DNA of 64,000 nt from Acanthosoma haemorrhoidale (lineage: Eukaryota; Arthropoda; Insecta; Hemiptera; Acanthosomatidae): contig OV884012.1 of assembly GCA_930367205.1 (NCBI GenBank), positions 33,762,796-33,826,795 of the forward strand, in the 5' to 3' direction. The notes below the pieces were generated by a model. That model had not been told where the DNA came from. It saw only the letters and a program-made list of their open reading frames with translations, and made no database searches. This document shows positions 1-10,924 of the stretch, piece by piece; position 1 is the first letter of the stretch; each line of letters opens with the position of its first letter. Both the position numbers and the translations under genes were made by a program.

Positions 1-1280
1 CTGAGACCAGTCGCTCATTTCCGTTCGGACCTTGTTATATCCGAGATGAGGCAATAGTTTACAAAACAGGGAGGGCGGAAGTACCGCTCGGTGAAATTCG
101 ATAAAAGCGCCTGCCTGGTAGTGTAAACAATTTTTGTTTTTTTATCGACATTTCAACTTTTCGCCTCTCCTCAATTTCTCCTTGATGATAATTACATTAC
201 GGGTATTTGCAAGTATATCAGCAGCTGTGCACATCGTTAAGTATTTACCTGTTTTGTTCTTTTTAACATAATTATTGGGTTAAACTTACCTTTTTTTTAT
301 TTTTATTGTCCAATCATTTGATAGTTAAAATGCAAATCAGATACCATATTAGTAAATTCAGTGTATGTTGCACTGCATACAATGTTATGTACTATACATT
401 TAGTTACGTCTGTAAAAAAAATACTAGATTATATTGACACGTGTATTGTCTTCGTCGTTTTTACATGATGCATTCTTGCGTGTTTCTTTGTTTTGTGCAT
501 TTCTGTTTCTTACTCAAGCTAAAAAAAAAAAAAAAATTGTATTATTTTACCATTATAACTAGCAGTTGTTACTTTTCATATGTAACTGAGGTTTTTTTTT
601 ATTGCTAATCGTTCTATAATTATTAAATATATTTTTATAGTTATTATGTATATACATGTTCGAAACTGCATACGTTATTATTATAATAGTTTTTCATTTT
701 ACTATAACATTATAAATGCACAGATATTTTATAAATTAGGTAGCATGCAATCAAAAATAACTAGTAACTAACATAAACAAGTATTTAAAATAAAGATATG
801 AAAAAAACAGACGATAAAAAAATAAGAAAACAATAGTTATATGAGAAAAAAAAAATTTTAACTATAATAATAAGGATAGTAAAGGATAATATATGTTCCT
901 GGATGACTACCACGAGCTTGATTTGACTTAAAATATTATTCCTCTGCTTTTCACAATATGAATACAAACAGTTTTTATCAACCATCCATGTACATTTATA
1001 CAAATTGTGTGCTAAGTAAATAATCGTATTGTTAGATTTTTTAAAGGGCATAGATCCATAAAGATCAAGTTCAAGCCCCTGAGATGTCAACTGGATACTT
1101 ACATGCTTCTAAATATAATGGCGACACCGTACACTGAAATTAAACGCTATTAAATACAGTAGTAGTCAAGTACATACATAAATACATTCAATAAAAATTA
1201 CTGTAACTGAACGACACAATATGTATTCAAATATCCATAAATGGGGATTATAATAGTGACAGAGAAATATTTTTGATCAA
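1..1280. other. AT-rich non-coding stretch, no gene seen
   Basis: This stretch is A/T-rich with many poly-A and poly-T runs. The longest reading frame (minus, 785-1090) is low-complexity Ile/Phe/Leu and looks like chance. On the minus strand a possible micro-exon near 1104-1134 has a TTTCAG acceptor and a GTAAGT donor, but its phase does not fit the upstream cysteine-rich exon. I see nothing else. Confidence 0.6.
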
Positions 1281-1565
1281 TAATACGTAGTAGGTTATTG
1301 AGGCTCAGTAATACGTAGTAGGTTATTGAGGCTCAGTAATACGTAGTAGGTTATTTAGGCTCAGTAATACGTAGTAGGTTATTGAGGCTCAGTAATACGT
1401 AGTAGGTTATTGAGGCTCAGTAATACGTAGTAGGTTATTGAGGCTCAGTAATACGTAGTAGGTTATTGAGGCTCAGTAATACGTAGTAGGTTATTGAGGC
1501 TCAGTAATACGTAGTAGGTTATTGAGGCTCAATAATACGTAGTAGGTTATTGAGGCTCAGTAATA
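1281..1565. repeat. Minisatellite, ten copies of a 28-bp unit
   Basis: Ten head-to-tail copies of a 28-base unit run from 1281 to 1560, followed by a five-base stub. Each unit contains the palindrome TACGTA in the context AATACGTAGTAGG and ends in GAGGCTCAG. Copies are almost identical: I see only a TTTAGG for TTGAGG change in the third copy and CAATAA for CAGTAA near the end. The homogeneity indicates recent expansion or ongoing conversion. The unit length is not a multiple of three, so it is not a coding repeat. Confidence 0.95.
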
Positions 1566-1699
1566 AGTTTTCAAGAAACTCTCACGAGGTCCCACGACTA
1601 TTTCTCGATATTGTTTCTTACCTTTCTCTTTTGTCCTTCATTTGTATGCATTTAAAAAATAAAGTTTAATAATTTACGTTAAAAAATTGAAAAATAAAT

Positions 1700-2420
1700 A
1701 ATATATATATATAATATTCTTTATTGTGCTAAAATTACAATCTACCTTATTAGGCAATAAGTAATTGGGATAAATGTTCTTATTCATACCATATTTACAA
1801 TTCATCATTCACTCGCTCATTCATACAATATTTGAAAGAGGCCCAAAGGCCCCCCACAAATCCACATGTTTGTCACCTCCCTCTCATGCAAAAGGGGACC
1901 CTCTCATGTCACGAGGACACTGCCGTTTCAGTCTCCAAGGAGGATTATAGGGATGAGTGGTGCAGTGCAACGATTGTGCGACGGGATTAGGGTGGTTGGA
2001 GAGGCTACTATGGAATTTCATGTACTTGGAAGGGATGAGTTCAAGAATGTAGGGTATTTTAAGATCGTTAAGAAGGGTTTTGTTGCTTACATAATAAGGG
2101 ACATTTACTATTGACTTTTGATTGAAAGGACTGGAAACGCTTGATGTTCGACTTTTTTGCTGCCCCCATAGCTCTATTTCCTATGTCCAGATTGGCTTAA
2201 GTATAGCTTTGTAGATTAGTAATTTATTTTCTATTGAGAGATGGGATGTCCTTTGAAGTAGTCTGTACAGTTGTCCAAAGCGTCTGTTTAGTTCTTGTCT
2301 CTTTAGCCTCGTATGTGGGTTCAGTAGGTCAGTCGTTTGTCGAGATGAAAGGCTAAGTACCGTACTGTCTCGGATACAGGGAGAGGAATAGAATTAAAAT
2401 AAACCAGTGTACAAGACTAA
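1700..2420 (-). mobile_element. Jockey-clade LINE, 5'-truncated 3' end
   Basis: Read on the minus strand, the piece encodes the end of a Jockey-type reverse transcriptase. It shows a YLxxHLDKRLT motif near 2350, then ENKLLIYKAILKPIW near 2233-2187, an ELWG motif, and then SNKTLLNDLKIPYI and KFHSSLSNHPNP near 2095-2000. Such ORF2 proteins carry out target-primed reverse transcription; this copy lacks the catalytic core. In-frame stops (for example after RLTY and after IWT) show it is dead. A 3' UTR follows, with AATAAA (minus) at 1725-1720 and an AT-rich tail. It is truncated near 2420, where the sequence becomes unrelated AT-rich DNA. The plus-strand ORF at 1866-2114 is a shadow of this element. 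Confidence 0.9.
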
Positions 2421-2985
2421 TAAATAAATAATAATGGTTAAAAATAGTATACGTGTTCCATACAGCCTTAAACATAAGGGAAAGAACCATAGTGTTAAAT
2501 CTCAAATGGCTTCAAAGCTCAGGCTTGAAGGAACCTTAAAATGTAGCGGAATGAGTGTCACTTTTCTGTATTTATTTGGTATAATATTGTAATACATATA
2601 CTTCAAGGTGTTGTTGAATATACCTCTAAAATTTCATACAGTTTCAATGAATTTTAAAATTGCTACCATAGAAAACGCTTATGGATTTTATGTTCGAGTA
2701 TATATTATATACGGGAAATGACGGAATGATAGGGGCTTGCTTGACCTCTGGCGCGGGTTTGCCCGGTATTGGAGAACCTCCGCGAACGGCCCATATAAAG
2801 TAAACCACAAGCTCAATTCACATTGAAGTGATTTAAATCGATTGATTAATTAACGACATAAATATGGGGGTATGGGAGGGGGGGTTTCGTCTCGTCGGTA
2901 AAAAATCTATGATTTCAGTTTAATCTTCTGGCCCCCTTATATCATGGGGGATTGTGATTGTGAGCGTTTTATGCTTATATTATAG
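2421..2985. other. Intergenic/intronic; small CpG patch and G-quadruplex motif
   Basis: Mostly AT-rich. A short GC-rich patch at 2740-2800 contains a CATATAAAG box. At 2866-2884 four closely spaced G-runs (GGGGG-TAT-GGG-A-GGGGGGG) could form an intramolecular G-quadruplex. If the cysteine-rich gene continues leftward, this is part of its intron. Confidence 0.4.
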
Positions 2986-3071
2986 GGTGGTCTGAAAAGT
3001 TTCCGACCTAACTAGCTTTTATTTATTTTATTATCATCTTCATGTTGAGGTCGGAAACTTTTCAGACCACC
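2986..3071. mobile_element. Mariner-type hairpin MITE
   Basis: Two perfect 24-base inverted arms (2986-3009 and 3048-3071) flank a 38-base AT-rich spacer. The arm reads GGTGGTCTGAAAAGTTTCCG and continues for four more bases. From memory this resembles the terminal inverted repeats of Tc1/mariner elements. TA dinucleotides lie just outside both arms, as expected for TA target duplication. There is no room for a transposase, so this would be a non-autonomous internal-deletion derivative. Perfect arms suggest it is young or was recently converted. Confidence 0.8.
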
Positions 3072-3183
3072 TGTGTACATATGTAAGTCCAGCTAATTGC
3101 TATGGAGACCATATTATAAGCACTATAATAAAATTTTAAGAAAATTAAGCGGAATAAAATTATTATCCCTGCAACTTACTCAC

Positions 3184-3395
3184 TGATCCCAGGCCCCGCT
3201 GGGCTCACAGGACGGGTACGGCATGGTCATACACTGCGGTCGGCCCATGCACCTCGACATCCGGCAGTCGTCCTGGAGGCCATTCCTATGGATACAGTCA
3301 CATCTGTTTAGGAACACTCCAGACTTGACCTGGAAGTGGGGCTCTGGATTGGGGTTGAAGGGAGGTTTCGGTTGGCAGCACACGTCCGGGGCCCT
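3184..3395 (-). CDS. Cysteine-rich protein, downstream exon
   Basis: Minus-strand exon of 212 bases. It opens after a TTACAG acceptor with an AGG codon (phase 0) and runs open for 70 codons plus two bases to a consensus GTGAGTAAG donor. The peptide has eight cysteines in the pattern CCQPKPP, then CDC, DDC, SRC, RPQC and PSC, a proline-rich start and no membrane segment. This suggests a disulphide-rich extracellular domain. The phase matches the exon at 5254-5398, so the two join cleanly. Reading through the donor, the next codon after DQ is TGA, so this could instead be the final coding exon. I do not recognise the family. The overlapping plus-strand ORF at 3223-3459 is a shadow. Confidence 0.7.
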
Positions 3396-5253
3396 CTGTA
3401 ATTACACATTTATTAAAAGTAAAAACAATACTTGTAACAACAATAGTACCAATATATAATAATGTTAAAATGGATAATGTTACAGTCTAGTCAGATTGAT
3501 AAATTAAACAAGGCCTACCGATGTCATTTAGTTGTTGTCTAATTTCGTCTGAGATAGTATTTGTTCATTAGCTATCTCATAGTTTGTTTGTTTTTTATTT
3601 AATTAAGTTACTGCGCCATTATTTAAGTACTCACATAGCTTCTTTGAGAGGCTAAAAAGCCTATAACTCTTATAACTATAATTTAAAAACGAAATTATTT
3701 TACTTAAATCAAATGTATGCCAGTGTGTGTCCCCAAAACATCTTCGGCCATGAAACAAATTCCATCAAAGAGACACCCAGCGATGTTGATGACTTGTCAA
3801 AGGAATCACGATTGTGGCAATATCACAAGAATACAAACACAAGCGCACGCATGATCCCTGTCAGATGCACGCTATTCACCATTCCATTATGTTTCTGTTG
3901 ACAGCAGCCTCTCCTTGCCTCCTTAGTGTATTGCCAATACTAATTGCTACTGATTTGATTGGACTGACGGAGACGTATCACAGCTCTATGAATATCGATT
4001 GAGGCAAATTGTCATGAAGAAAGTTCGGTTTTCAAGAGTTGATTTCAGCTCATATTTAACATTTAAGTTTACATGTGCGCTATCTAATAGCTGAGAAAGT
4101 GTTACATTTCCTGATAATTATCCTTTATGACTGCAATATCTTCCTCCACCTTATCGACTCCACTTATTATAAGTGAATTATATTTATTATTTTATGGGAG
4201 GTTAGGGCTTGTGCCAAAATACATTTTGCGATCAAGCTTTATGACGCTTATACATTATTTATATATTTTTTGCGAATTAAATATTTTAGTAACGTGCTTT
4301 GGTAGATATTTTCATGTCGTATTTTGTATATCTATGCCATAGATATATTTATAAACTTTTTCTAATAGCCTAAATGAAAAAACTCTAATTAACTACAGTA
4401 TAAAATAAACCTGAAAATTAATGATGTTGTTTATAAATAAAAAACATATTTATAAAATAGATATTGAACTATTCTTTAAAATAGATATTCAAAATATGTT
4501 ACAAATAATGTATCGACAAATTCCAAAAATGGTATTTCCTATTTCTATTTGTGGACATATTTACTGTTCTAATGATGTCGATTGGAGGTCAGATATCATT
4601 TCATAAATTCTGGTTTATGGTAAAGGAACCCCTTTACTCCCATACACAACGTAATTATTTAAAGTTATTTGTAGTTTTAATTCTGCACGTTCAATACGTT
4701 TCATCATTAGTTTACAATATTTAATACTAGTAACAAACTATTCAAATATTCATTTATTCCCAGATCTAAACATCCCTTTACTACAGAAGTTAGCTTGTTT
4801 GGTATTTCATTCTTCTGTCTTTCACATACCTTCTTCGCTTGTCTTCCTTAGCGTTAATCCAGTTCAATACTCCTCACCTCTTCTGTAACTTGTACTCTTT
4901 CAAGCAGGATCTTAACAACAGGTCTGAATTTCCAGCCAAACTGTTTGCCATTTCTTTTGCTCACCTGACGTATGGTTTCTCCTTATTTTATATCTGCAGT
5001 ATTCTATCCAGAAATATTAAAGACAAAGCTCAAAAAATTTGTCTGATTCGGAAGAAAATGAAGGAATGATTATTATCATGAGAAAGCTGAAATTCTAAAA
5101 GGCTTTGTCATTTAGTCGACTATCAATTAACTGGAGATCCTTCAGGTAAGGGTGACTCACGGCAACGTTGCGATTGCGATTTAATTAAGAAGTTATCGTT
5201 TGCTGATTTCAGAGTGATTCCTATATGTAAGGCATCAGTGGAAAAATACTCAC
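3396..5253 (-). other. Intron of the cysteine-rich gene
   Basis: This stretch lies between two phase-matched minus-strand exons. It is AT-rich apart from a GC-balanced block at about 3713-4020 that carries two overlapping plus-strand ORFs with no recognisable motifs. Short splice-like pairs on both strands (near 3632, 4972 and 5146) are either out of phase or only about 30 bases long, and I do not call them. Confidence 0.5.
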
Positions 5254-5398
5254 GCAGGTCGAGGAGACTACGCAGCTGGAAGGGGATATTTTCTGTTGAA
5301 GCACATCTTCAAAGTACGGCCTACAGGTAAAGTTGTAGTCCACCCTGGGAGGTACGATGCCATGCGGTCGCGAGTTATAACCTCTTCTTGCGCCAGTC
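5254..5398 (-). CDS. Cysteine-rich protein, upstream exon
   Basis: Minus-strand exon of 145 bases: one base completing an upstream codon, then 48 open codons. It starts after a CTGTTCAG acceptor and ends at TGC before a GTGAGTATT donor (phase 0). The peptide begins TGARRGYNSRPHGIVPPRVD and includes NFTC, a potential N-glycosylation sequon, and the cysteines SSC and STC. The phase-0 end joins exactly to the phase-0 start of the exon at 3395. Together they give about 118 residues with 11 cysteines, consistent with a secreted or cuticular-type protein. The initiation and signal-peptide exon must lie upstream, at higher coordinates, and I could not find it. Function unknown. Confidence 0.7.
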
Positions 5399-6430
5399 CT
5401 GAACAGATATATGGCACGATGTCGTACATTAAGTTTGCTCATATTTCAGTTAGTAGATTGAACTCACTTATTTGGAATGTAGTGCGACATTTGGAATTTT
5501 GACTGAGGGCTTTTTCAAAATATATTGAGATGTTTTATGTACTTTCAATTTTGCAGTTGTTATCCAGTTACTGTTTTCTTTTAAATTTTTTAAATTTCAC
5601 ATGTTTTCATACCACGTGAATATTATGTATTTTCGATTTATTTATGGATACGTCTCAAAGTTATAGTTTTTTTTTTTTTAATAGTTAACATTTTTCTCTT
5701 GAAACAATCCAACTTCAGATTGATTTAACACAAGGTTGGTTCCTGGAGATGTATACTCTTTAATTTATTTTACTCAGCTCAGTGCTATAGTAAGGCACCA
5801 CTGTTGACTATTCAATATTCAAATTGCAGCTATTTACATTGCATGGTGTTTTTGAATGAGTAGCACTGAGTAAAACACAGATCATACCACCAAAAATAAT
5901 AAAAAGTACAAGGTAATAATTTCTGTAGTTACCCAAGCAAGAAAAGATGTTTCCACGGAACTACTGATCACAAATGGAGAACTGGACATATAGCACAGTA
6001 CTATTTGTAGTATCCTGCTCAAGAGGAATTAAGAAAGTAAATCCAGAAGAAAATCTGAGCTGTACTTGGAGGAATGCCCTAGAAAGGAAAGTCTATTTGA
6101 AGTAGCAATAATAATTTCACGAGCTCTTTTTTTTGAAGTAACTGAGGAATTTGGTGATTTCTTACTCGAACATTGTTAACTATTTATTGCATGGAAAATA
6201 TAAATTGTGTGATAGTAAAATATTTTAAAATAATATTATTAAAGGTTTTTTTCTCAGAGCATATTAATTAATTTAAAGAACTCCACAAGGTTTGAATTGC
6301 CGGAACGTGAATCCTTAAGTATTACAATATTTAGATTTAATTCTGCTTAATAAGTCGGTTAGTTAAATGTAAGTGGGGAAAGGGCTTAGGGAAATAGCGC
6401 GAAAGGATATTTTACAACTAGAGAATCGAA
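5399..6430. other. AT-rich stretch, probably intronic or upstream of the cysteine-rich gene
   Basis: I see no convincing exon, RNA gene or repeat here. The sequence is A/T-rich with homopolymer runs. Confidence 0.4.
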
Positions 6431-6965
6431 TGAAAGGTAAACATTTATACAAAGGTCGCCTGTAGCGACAGCGAGGGGACTTTAAGATGCAAAAGCCTCA
6501 CTGTATTTTAAACAGGCTTGGAGAGGAAGGCTGCTTGGGGGGGGGGGGGTAAATTGACTAAAGGGCCCTAATTTTGTTAGTCATTTCTAAAAGACGGGGG
6601 GGGGAGGGGGTAGACCAGGAGAAATAAATGTGGCTTTAATTGTTTCTTCCTCTTCGCTGCTGCCAGTCTTTCTTGCCAGCCCTGTTTCGAAGTGAAAATT
6701 AACTTGTGCTCCTTATATTAGCACTAACAGGAGCCTCTTATTTATCGCGCTTTATCATAAACATTTGCATTAGTCCTATAGGTAGTTGGTGGGGGGGGGG
6801 TAGCTTGTGCGGGAGCTAAGAAAGAGAGAGAGAGAGGGAGAAAGGGCTTCTGACGCACATAACTCAGCAGGATAAGCCTGAGGAAATTATCGGGAGATTG
6901 TGTTTAATAATAACATCCAGGCCGTGGAGGAGCTCCTAGGCCATAAATATCCTTAAGAATCCTTT
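6431..6965. other. GC-rich island with poly-G tracts; candidate regulatory element
   Basis: A GC-rich block without a good ORF. It has poly-G runs at 6537-6549, 6596-6610 and about 6791-6800, a GA repeat at 6820-6838, and words such as TTTATCG, ATTTGCAT and CCATAAATATCC that resemble homeodomain, GATA or POU sites. The contrast with AT-rich flanks suggests constraint or regulatory function. This is inference from composition only. Confidence 0.35.
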
Positions 6966-7529
6966 ACGTCTGCACATTGTATTAATAATTTAATTTTAAA
7001 TCGAATAATCACCTCACAGTTCTCTTGCACCTGGTCCAACTGCCAGGGCGAAGAGTAATTGTTCCACAATGTATAGCACCTTGGAACCTATTATTCTTAC
7101 TTTTAAAGTGCACTCTTTAGCACTGGTGATGAATTTATGTAGCCATCTCACTAAAATCACAAATAAAATGAAGCAATAGAGACGAAGACTGATAAAAGCC
7201 GGTATTTTAGTAATCGCCCTTAATTCTCTGATTTGTAACTTTCATTTCATTTCATTTCTAAATTTCAAAACCAATTTAATTGTCATTGATTCCACAGCCT
7301 TACAAGAAAAAAATGTTTTGGTTCTAAAAAGTATTTTAGAACGGATTTTAGCTATATTTTAAGAGCTGAATCTAAATATGAAACCAGTTTTTCTCTATCT
7401 GCTCTACTTTATTGCATAGAGTTTTTTTTTAACGTGCAGTGCTGCACAAAATGTGTAGTTCTAACTCCATTTTGCGCAGTTCTCAATCACATATACAAGG
7501 ATTAGTTCCTGTATATTTGCCCTATTGTC
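6966..7529. other. AT-rich stretch, nothing recognised
   Basis: No convincing coding, RNA or repeat feature, apart from a short TTTCA microsatellite near 7238-7258. Confidence 0.4.
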
Positions 7530-8345
7530 AGCCAGCTGTCAACAAAAATATAATTCCATAGCTTTGGTCCTGGAGAAGATAATGTATCATGAACATCAAT
7601 GGGTGATTTGTGTGGACTTGTAAAATGGTAAACTTTCTCCTTGGAGAGCAAAGAGGCCACACCAAATACCCTTGCTTCTTGTGCCACTGGACTAGCAGAG
7701 CCACCACGGTGTTAGAAAAGGGTGGCCTAAGAGAGAAACATGGACCTCTTGGGAAAAAGAACGTCATTAACGACCCCTTAATTGACTGAGAGAAACTCAT
7801 CTTGCCTCCCCTGCATATAAATCCTTATATTAGATGATTAATATTTCATATTAGGTCCTTATGAAGCATGTTGTAAAGGCTCTTCATAAGAACGGATCAT
7901 ACATTGCATATATAGGGGGGAATGCCTTTGTTGAGTGAGGAAAAAAATAAAAGTAGGAATATTTGACGGTCCACAAATGAAAAATCTCATTAAGGATACA
8001 GTCTTCGTAAGTTCGATGTATGAGGCTAAGCGAAAACGCAAAGCTGAAAACTATGTTAGACTGGTAAACGAAATGCTTGGTTTCAAATCTCTTGGGTGTA
8101 ACATGAGTATCAAGATGCACAATTTACACAGCCACTTAGACCGTCTTCCAGACAATTTAGGAGACACCAGTTGGGAACAAGGTGAAAGATTACAACAGGA
8201 CATTCAAACTATGGAGGCCCGCTAACAAGGAAGATGGGATACGCACATGATGGCAGATTACTGCCGAACTGTACCAAAGTACTGTTCCAAAATGCATTCA
8301 AAAATGTCACGGAAAAGAAGCTTTCGTATTGTTCAGTGACTAGTT
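7530..8345 (+). pseudogene. Decayed copy of a conserved element-associated protein
   Basis: Plus-strand coding remnants lie in all three frames. Near 7600-7690 is a block with TKYPCFLCHW (7661-7690). From 7861 comes MKHVVKALHKNG. From 7935 a 96-codon open frame contains GIFDGPQ, then GCNMSIKMHNLHSHLD (about 8094-8141), NLG and EQGER. After a stop, QGRWDTHMMADYC follows near 8227-8265. From memory these blocks belong, in this order, to a large family of uncharacterised proteins with many copies in arthropod genomes, probably carried by mobile elements; its biochemistry is unknown to me. At least two frameshifts and several stops mean this copy is dead. The minus ORFs at 7502-8120 are shadows. 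Confidence 0.75.
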
Positions 8346-9280
8346 CGGTTTCATCGATGACTTTTTCATTTATCTTTGTACATAAAAATATTTTTTTAAT
8401 ATAATAATAATAATTCCGTGTTTAGTTTTTTTTTATTTGATCCATGAATTTAACTTAAAATACTGTAACTTATCTTTCACTAAAATGTTATATCTTAGAA
8501 ATCAGAGGTCCTAACTAAAGCCTACTTCGAATTCAGCGTAAAAATAAAAAATATGAAATCAGCTCCAAATATTCTGGCCTCCAAATGGCCTGTTTTATTG
8601 AATGAAAAAATGGTAGGAAAACATAATACTAATCACAATTGAGTTCCTATCACTTTGTGTGAGAGCTATCTGAGATGAAGATATGATCGGTGCTAACAAT
8701 GTATTAGAAATAAAAATCATTGCAACCCAATTAGTAGCCAAATTACGGAATAACTACTGACGAAATTCAACAAAAAGTTGATTTATTTTTTAAACCTCCT
8801 CAGTTTCAAAATAATGAATAATAAAATTGTTATTTCCAATTCATCACTTTTTCAATAAAATAACTTGTCATTTTCCTTTGAGAGGATGGGCATACCCAGA
8901 CAAAACTATTCATCCCAGAAAACATTCTTGAGTAAAAGGAGGGAAAAGCACCCAGATTTTTATTGTTCTCCGTCAGGAGTGGCTATTAGTAGTATTGCTT
9001 AAAACTAAACGGAATATAAACTTCTAGTGGTACAGTTTTATAAATGTTATTATATTGACACAAAATATTGTGCTCTCAAGGTTAAAAATTATGTATATGC
9101 ATCATATATGAATGGAAGTTAGAGACTTCCAGTTAATAAATGAACGTAATGAATGTGCACTATTTATCTAAACATCAATAAAAAACGTTTGTTTAGAAAA
9201 ATCCTAAACTAAAACATTCAGTAAATTAAATGAGGAAGCATAGGAAGAAAGTGTTTAAAAAAAAATATATATATAGGTGG
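8346..9280. other. AT-rich stretch, nothing recognised
   Basis: No ORF, RNA gene or clear repeat. It holds homopolymer runs and an ATATAT tract near 9265-9276. Confidence 0.45.
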
Positions 9281-9600
9281 GTCTGAAAGTAAATGTATAC
9301 AATACGATTTTTATCACGTAGTCACAGTTTGGGTAAGCTTGTGGATTCGAATATGTGCCTGGAATTCTCACCTAACGTCTCCTGCCCCAGCCTGTACCTC
9401 TCCTCAGTCTTAATGCCTGGAGCCTCCTATATCGGCAATTGTCTTCTCATGACCTCCACTTTCTGGGGTCGACGTTAAAAGCTTCTTTGTTTCGGTCTTA
9501 TAGAGGATTCTCTTCGCCGGTTCCTTTGCAGCCTTCCTGCACGTTTCTCCTCTCAAGTCGCGGCTCGTGCATTGTCACTGCTCGGGTAGCTTTTAAATGT
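9278..9600. other. GC-balanced block behind a mariner-end-like sequence
   Basis: At 9278-9290 the sequence GGTGGGTCTGAAAGT resembles the inverted-repeat end seen at 2986, but I find no partner arm. The following 300 bases are GC-balanced. They carry a 61-codon plus-strand ORF (9293-9478) and minus-strand coding-like words, with no family I can name. It may be an internal fragment of an old DNA transposon. Confidence 0.25.
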
Positions 9601-10405
9601 ACATGAATGTTAAAGTGTTCCGATGCTAGAGAGACTAAACAAAAACACATTTACATGCATATTGTGGCGTTTATTTTGTATTATTTCAATTAAATATTTC
9701 TGCTGGTATGTAGGAAGGGAAGTTTGATCGGTCCTGTAACTGATTTTGTTATTCTCTGCCTCAGATATCCATATCTGTCAAATCATATGATCACAGTAAA
9801 TTACAAATCAATCTAATTATTTATTGTATTACAAGTTATGGTCAAGTATAGTTCATGAGATTACAATTACTGAGAATATGAGGTATGCATATAATGAAAA
9901 TCAACAGAAATAAGGGTTTTTAAAATCAATCTAATAAAAACTGTGAAACCCGATCCCTAGTAAAAGTCAAGTGTCATATTATTATTACATTATTTTATTC
10001 ATATTTATATGATAATGAAGGTAGAGGACATCCAGTGACCCTACCAAATATAAGATTCATTAATTAAGGCCACACAGTTTGAAAGTATCGATCGGAACTA
10101 TATTTTAGTTATGTTATCACGTCACAAATTTGTGTTATGAACTGGCGAATATTTAATTAGAAAGTCTGGTCAGTTATTTTGATCTGAAATTTATTTAAGT
10201 AGATGTAATTTAAAAATAATTATAACCTGAAGTAGAAATGTGACGACAATGATTAGTTCAGGATCTGGCTAGTTAAGCGAAACAAATAGGTCAGTATAGG
10301 AGCAGTATGCTCTCAATGTTTAGGAATATTTCTTAATACAATGCTTATTAAAGTTATTTGAAACTGTGCCTATTTCCAGGCTATCAATCACCCTCGGAGG
10401 AGGTC
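9601..10405. other. AT-rich stretch, nothing recognised
   Basis: No supported feature. Confidence 0.45.
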
Positions 10406-10558
10406 AAAGGTTAATCTGGTCTTTGTCTGCAGTTCTTTGGTACATACTCCCACCATCATATATGGTGTCCCCGCAAGGTCTAAGGTTAATCTGGTCTTTG
10501 TCTGCAGTTCTTTGGTACATAATCCCGCCATCATATATGGTGTCCCCGCAAGGTCTAA
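10406..10558. repeat. Two-copy tandem duplication, 75-bp period
   Basis: The segment starting GGTTAATCTGGTCTTTGTCT near 10409 is repeated 75 bases later (about 10484), with only a few changes between copies. The period is divisible by three, so a plus-strand frame stays open through both copies and repeats a 25-residue stretch (SLSAVLWYI, then SYMVSPQGLR). There is no start context, splice pair or family match. I treat it as a simple tandem duplication, not a gene. Confidence 0.85.
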
Positions 10559-10920
10559 GAGTATAAATATATATTTTGAATACGGTGCAAAGGAGAGAGT
10601 GAATGCAATATTTTATATGTGGTATGAATCACAATTATCAATTACTCCTTTAGAAAGATAGAAAAAAGTAAAGATTTGACAATACAAGAATCCCCTTGGT
10701 ACCTGCACATGCCATAAACACACAATAAGGCGGGCTTCAACCAGAAAATTATACCCTTTTAAATCTACCTATATATAGTAGATAAATTCAATTTGATCCT
10801 GAAATTATCATTACAATATTCATGACTGGGACCTAGACAAGAAGTGAACTGTTAATCACCAAGCTAATTGTGGCTATTATCAGTATCCTGGCACCCAGGA
10901 TCCGTTTCTCCTCTATAAAT
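10559..10920. other. AT-rich stretch, nothing recognised
   Basis: No supported feature. Confidence 0.45.
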
Positions 10921-10924
10921 TATA

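Noticed and set aside
1104..1134. Minus-strand micro-exon downstream of the cysteine-rich gene
   Set aside because: The splice sites look fair, but the phase leads to an immediate stop after joining to the exon at 3184.
1281..1565. CRISPR-like array
   Set aside because: Units are contiguous 28-base tandem copies with no unique spacers, in a eukaryotic genome.
1866..2114. 82-codon plus ORF that superficially resembles a retroviral protease segment
   Set aside because: The minus strand of the same bases encodes the conserved Jockey C-terminal motifs, so the plus ORF is a shadow.
3223..3459. 78-codon plus ORF
   Set aside because: It lies opposite the cysteine-rich exon, which has splice sites and matching phase; the plus frame is a shadow.
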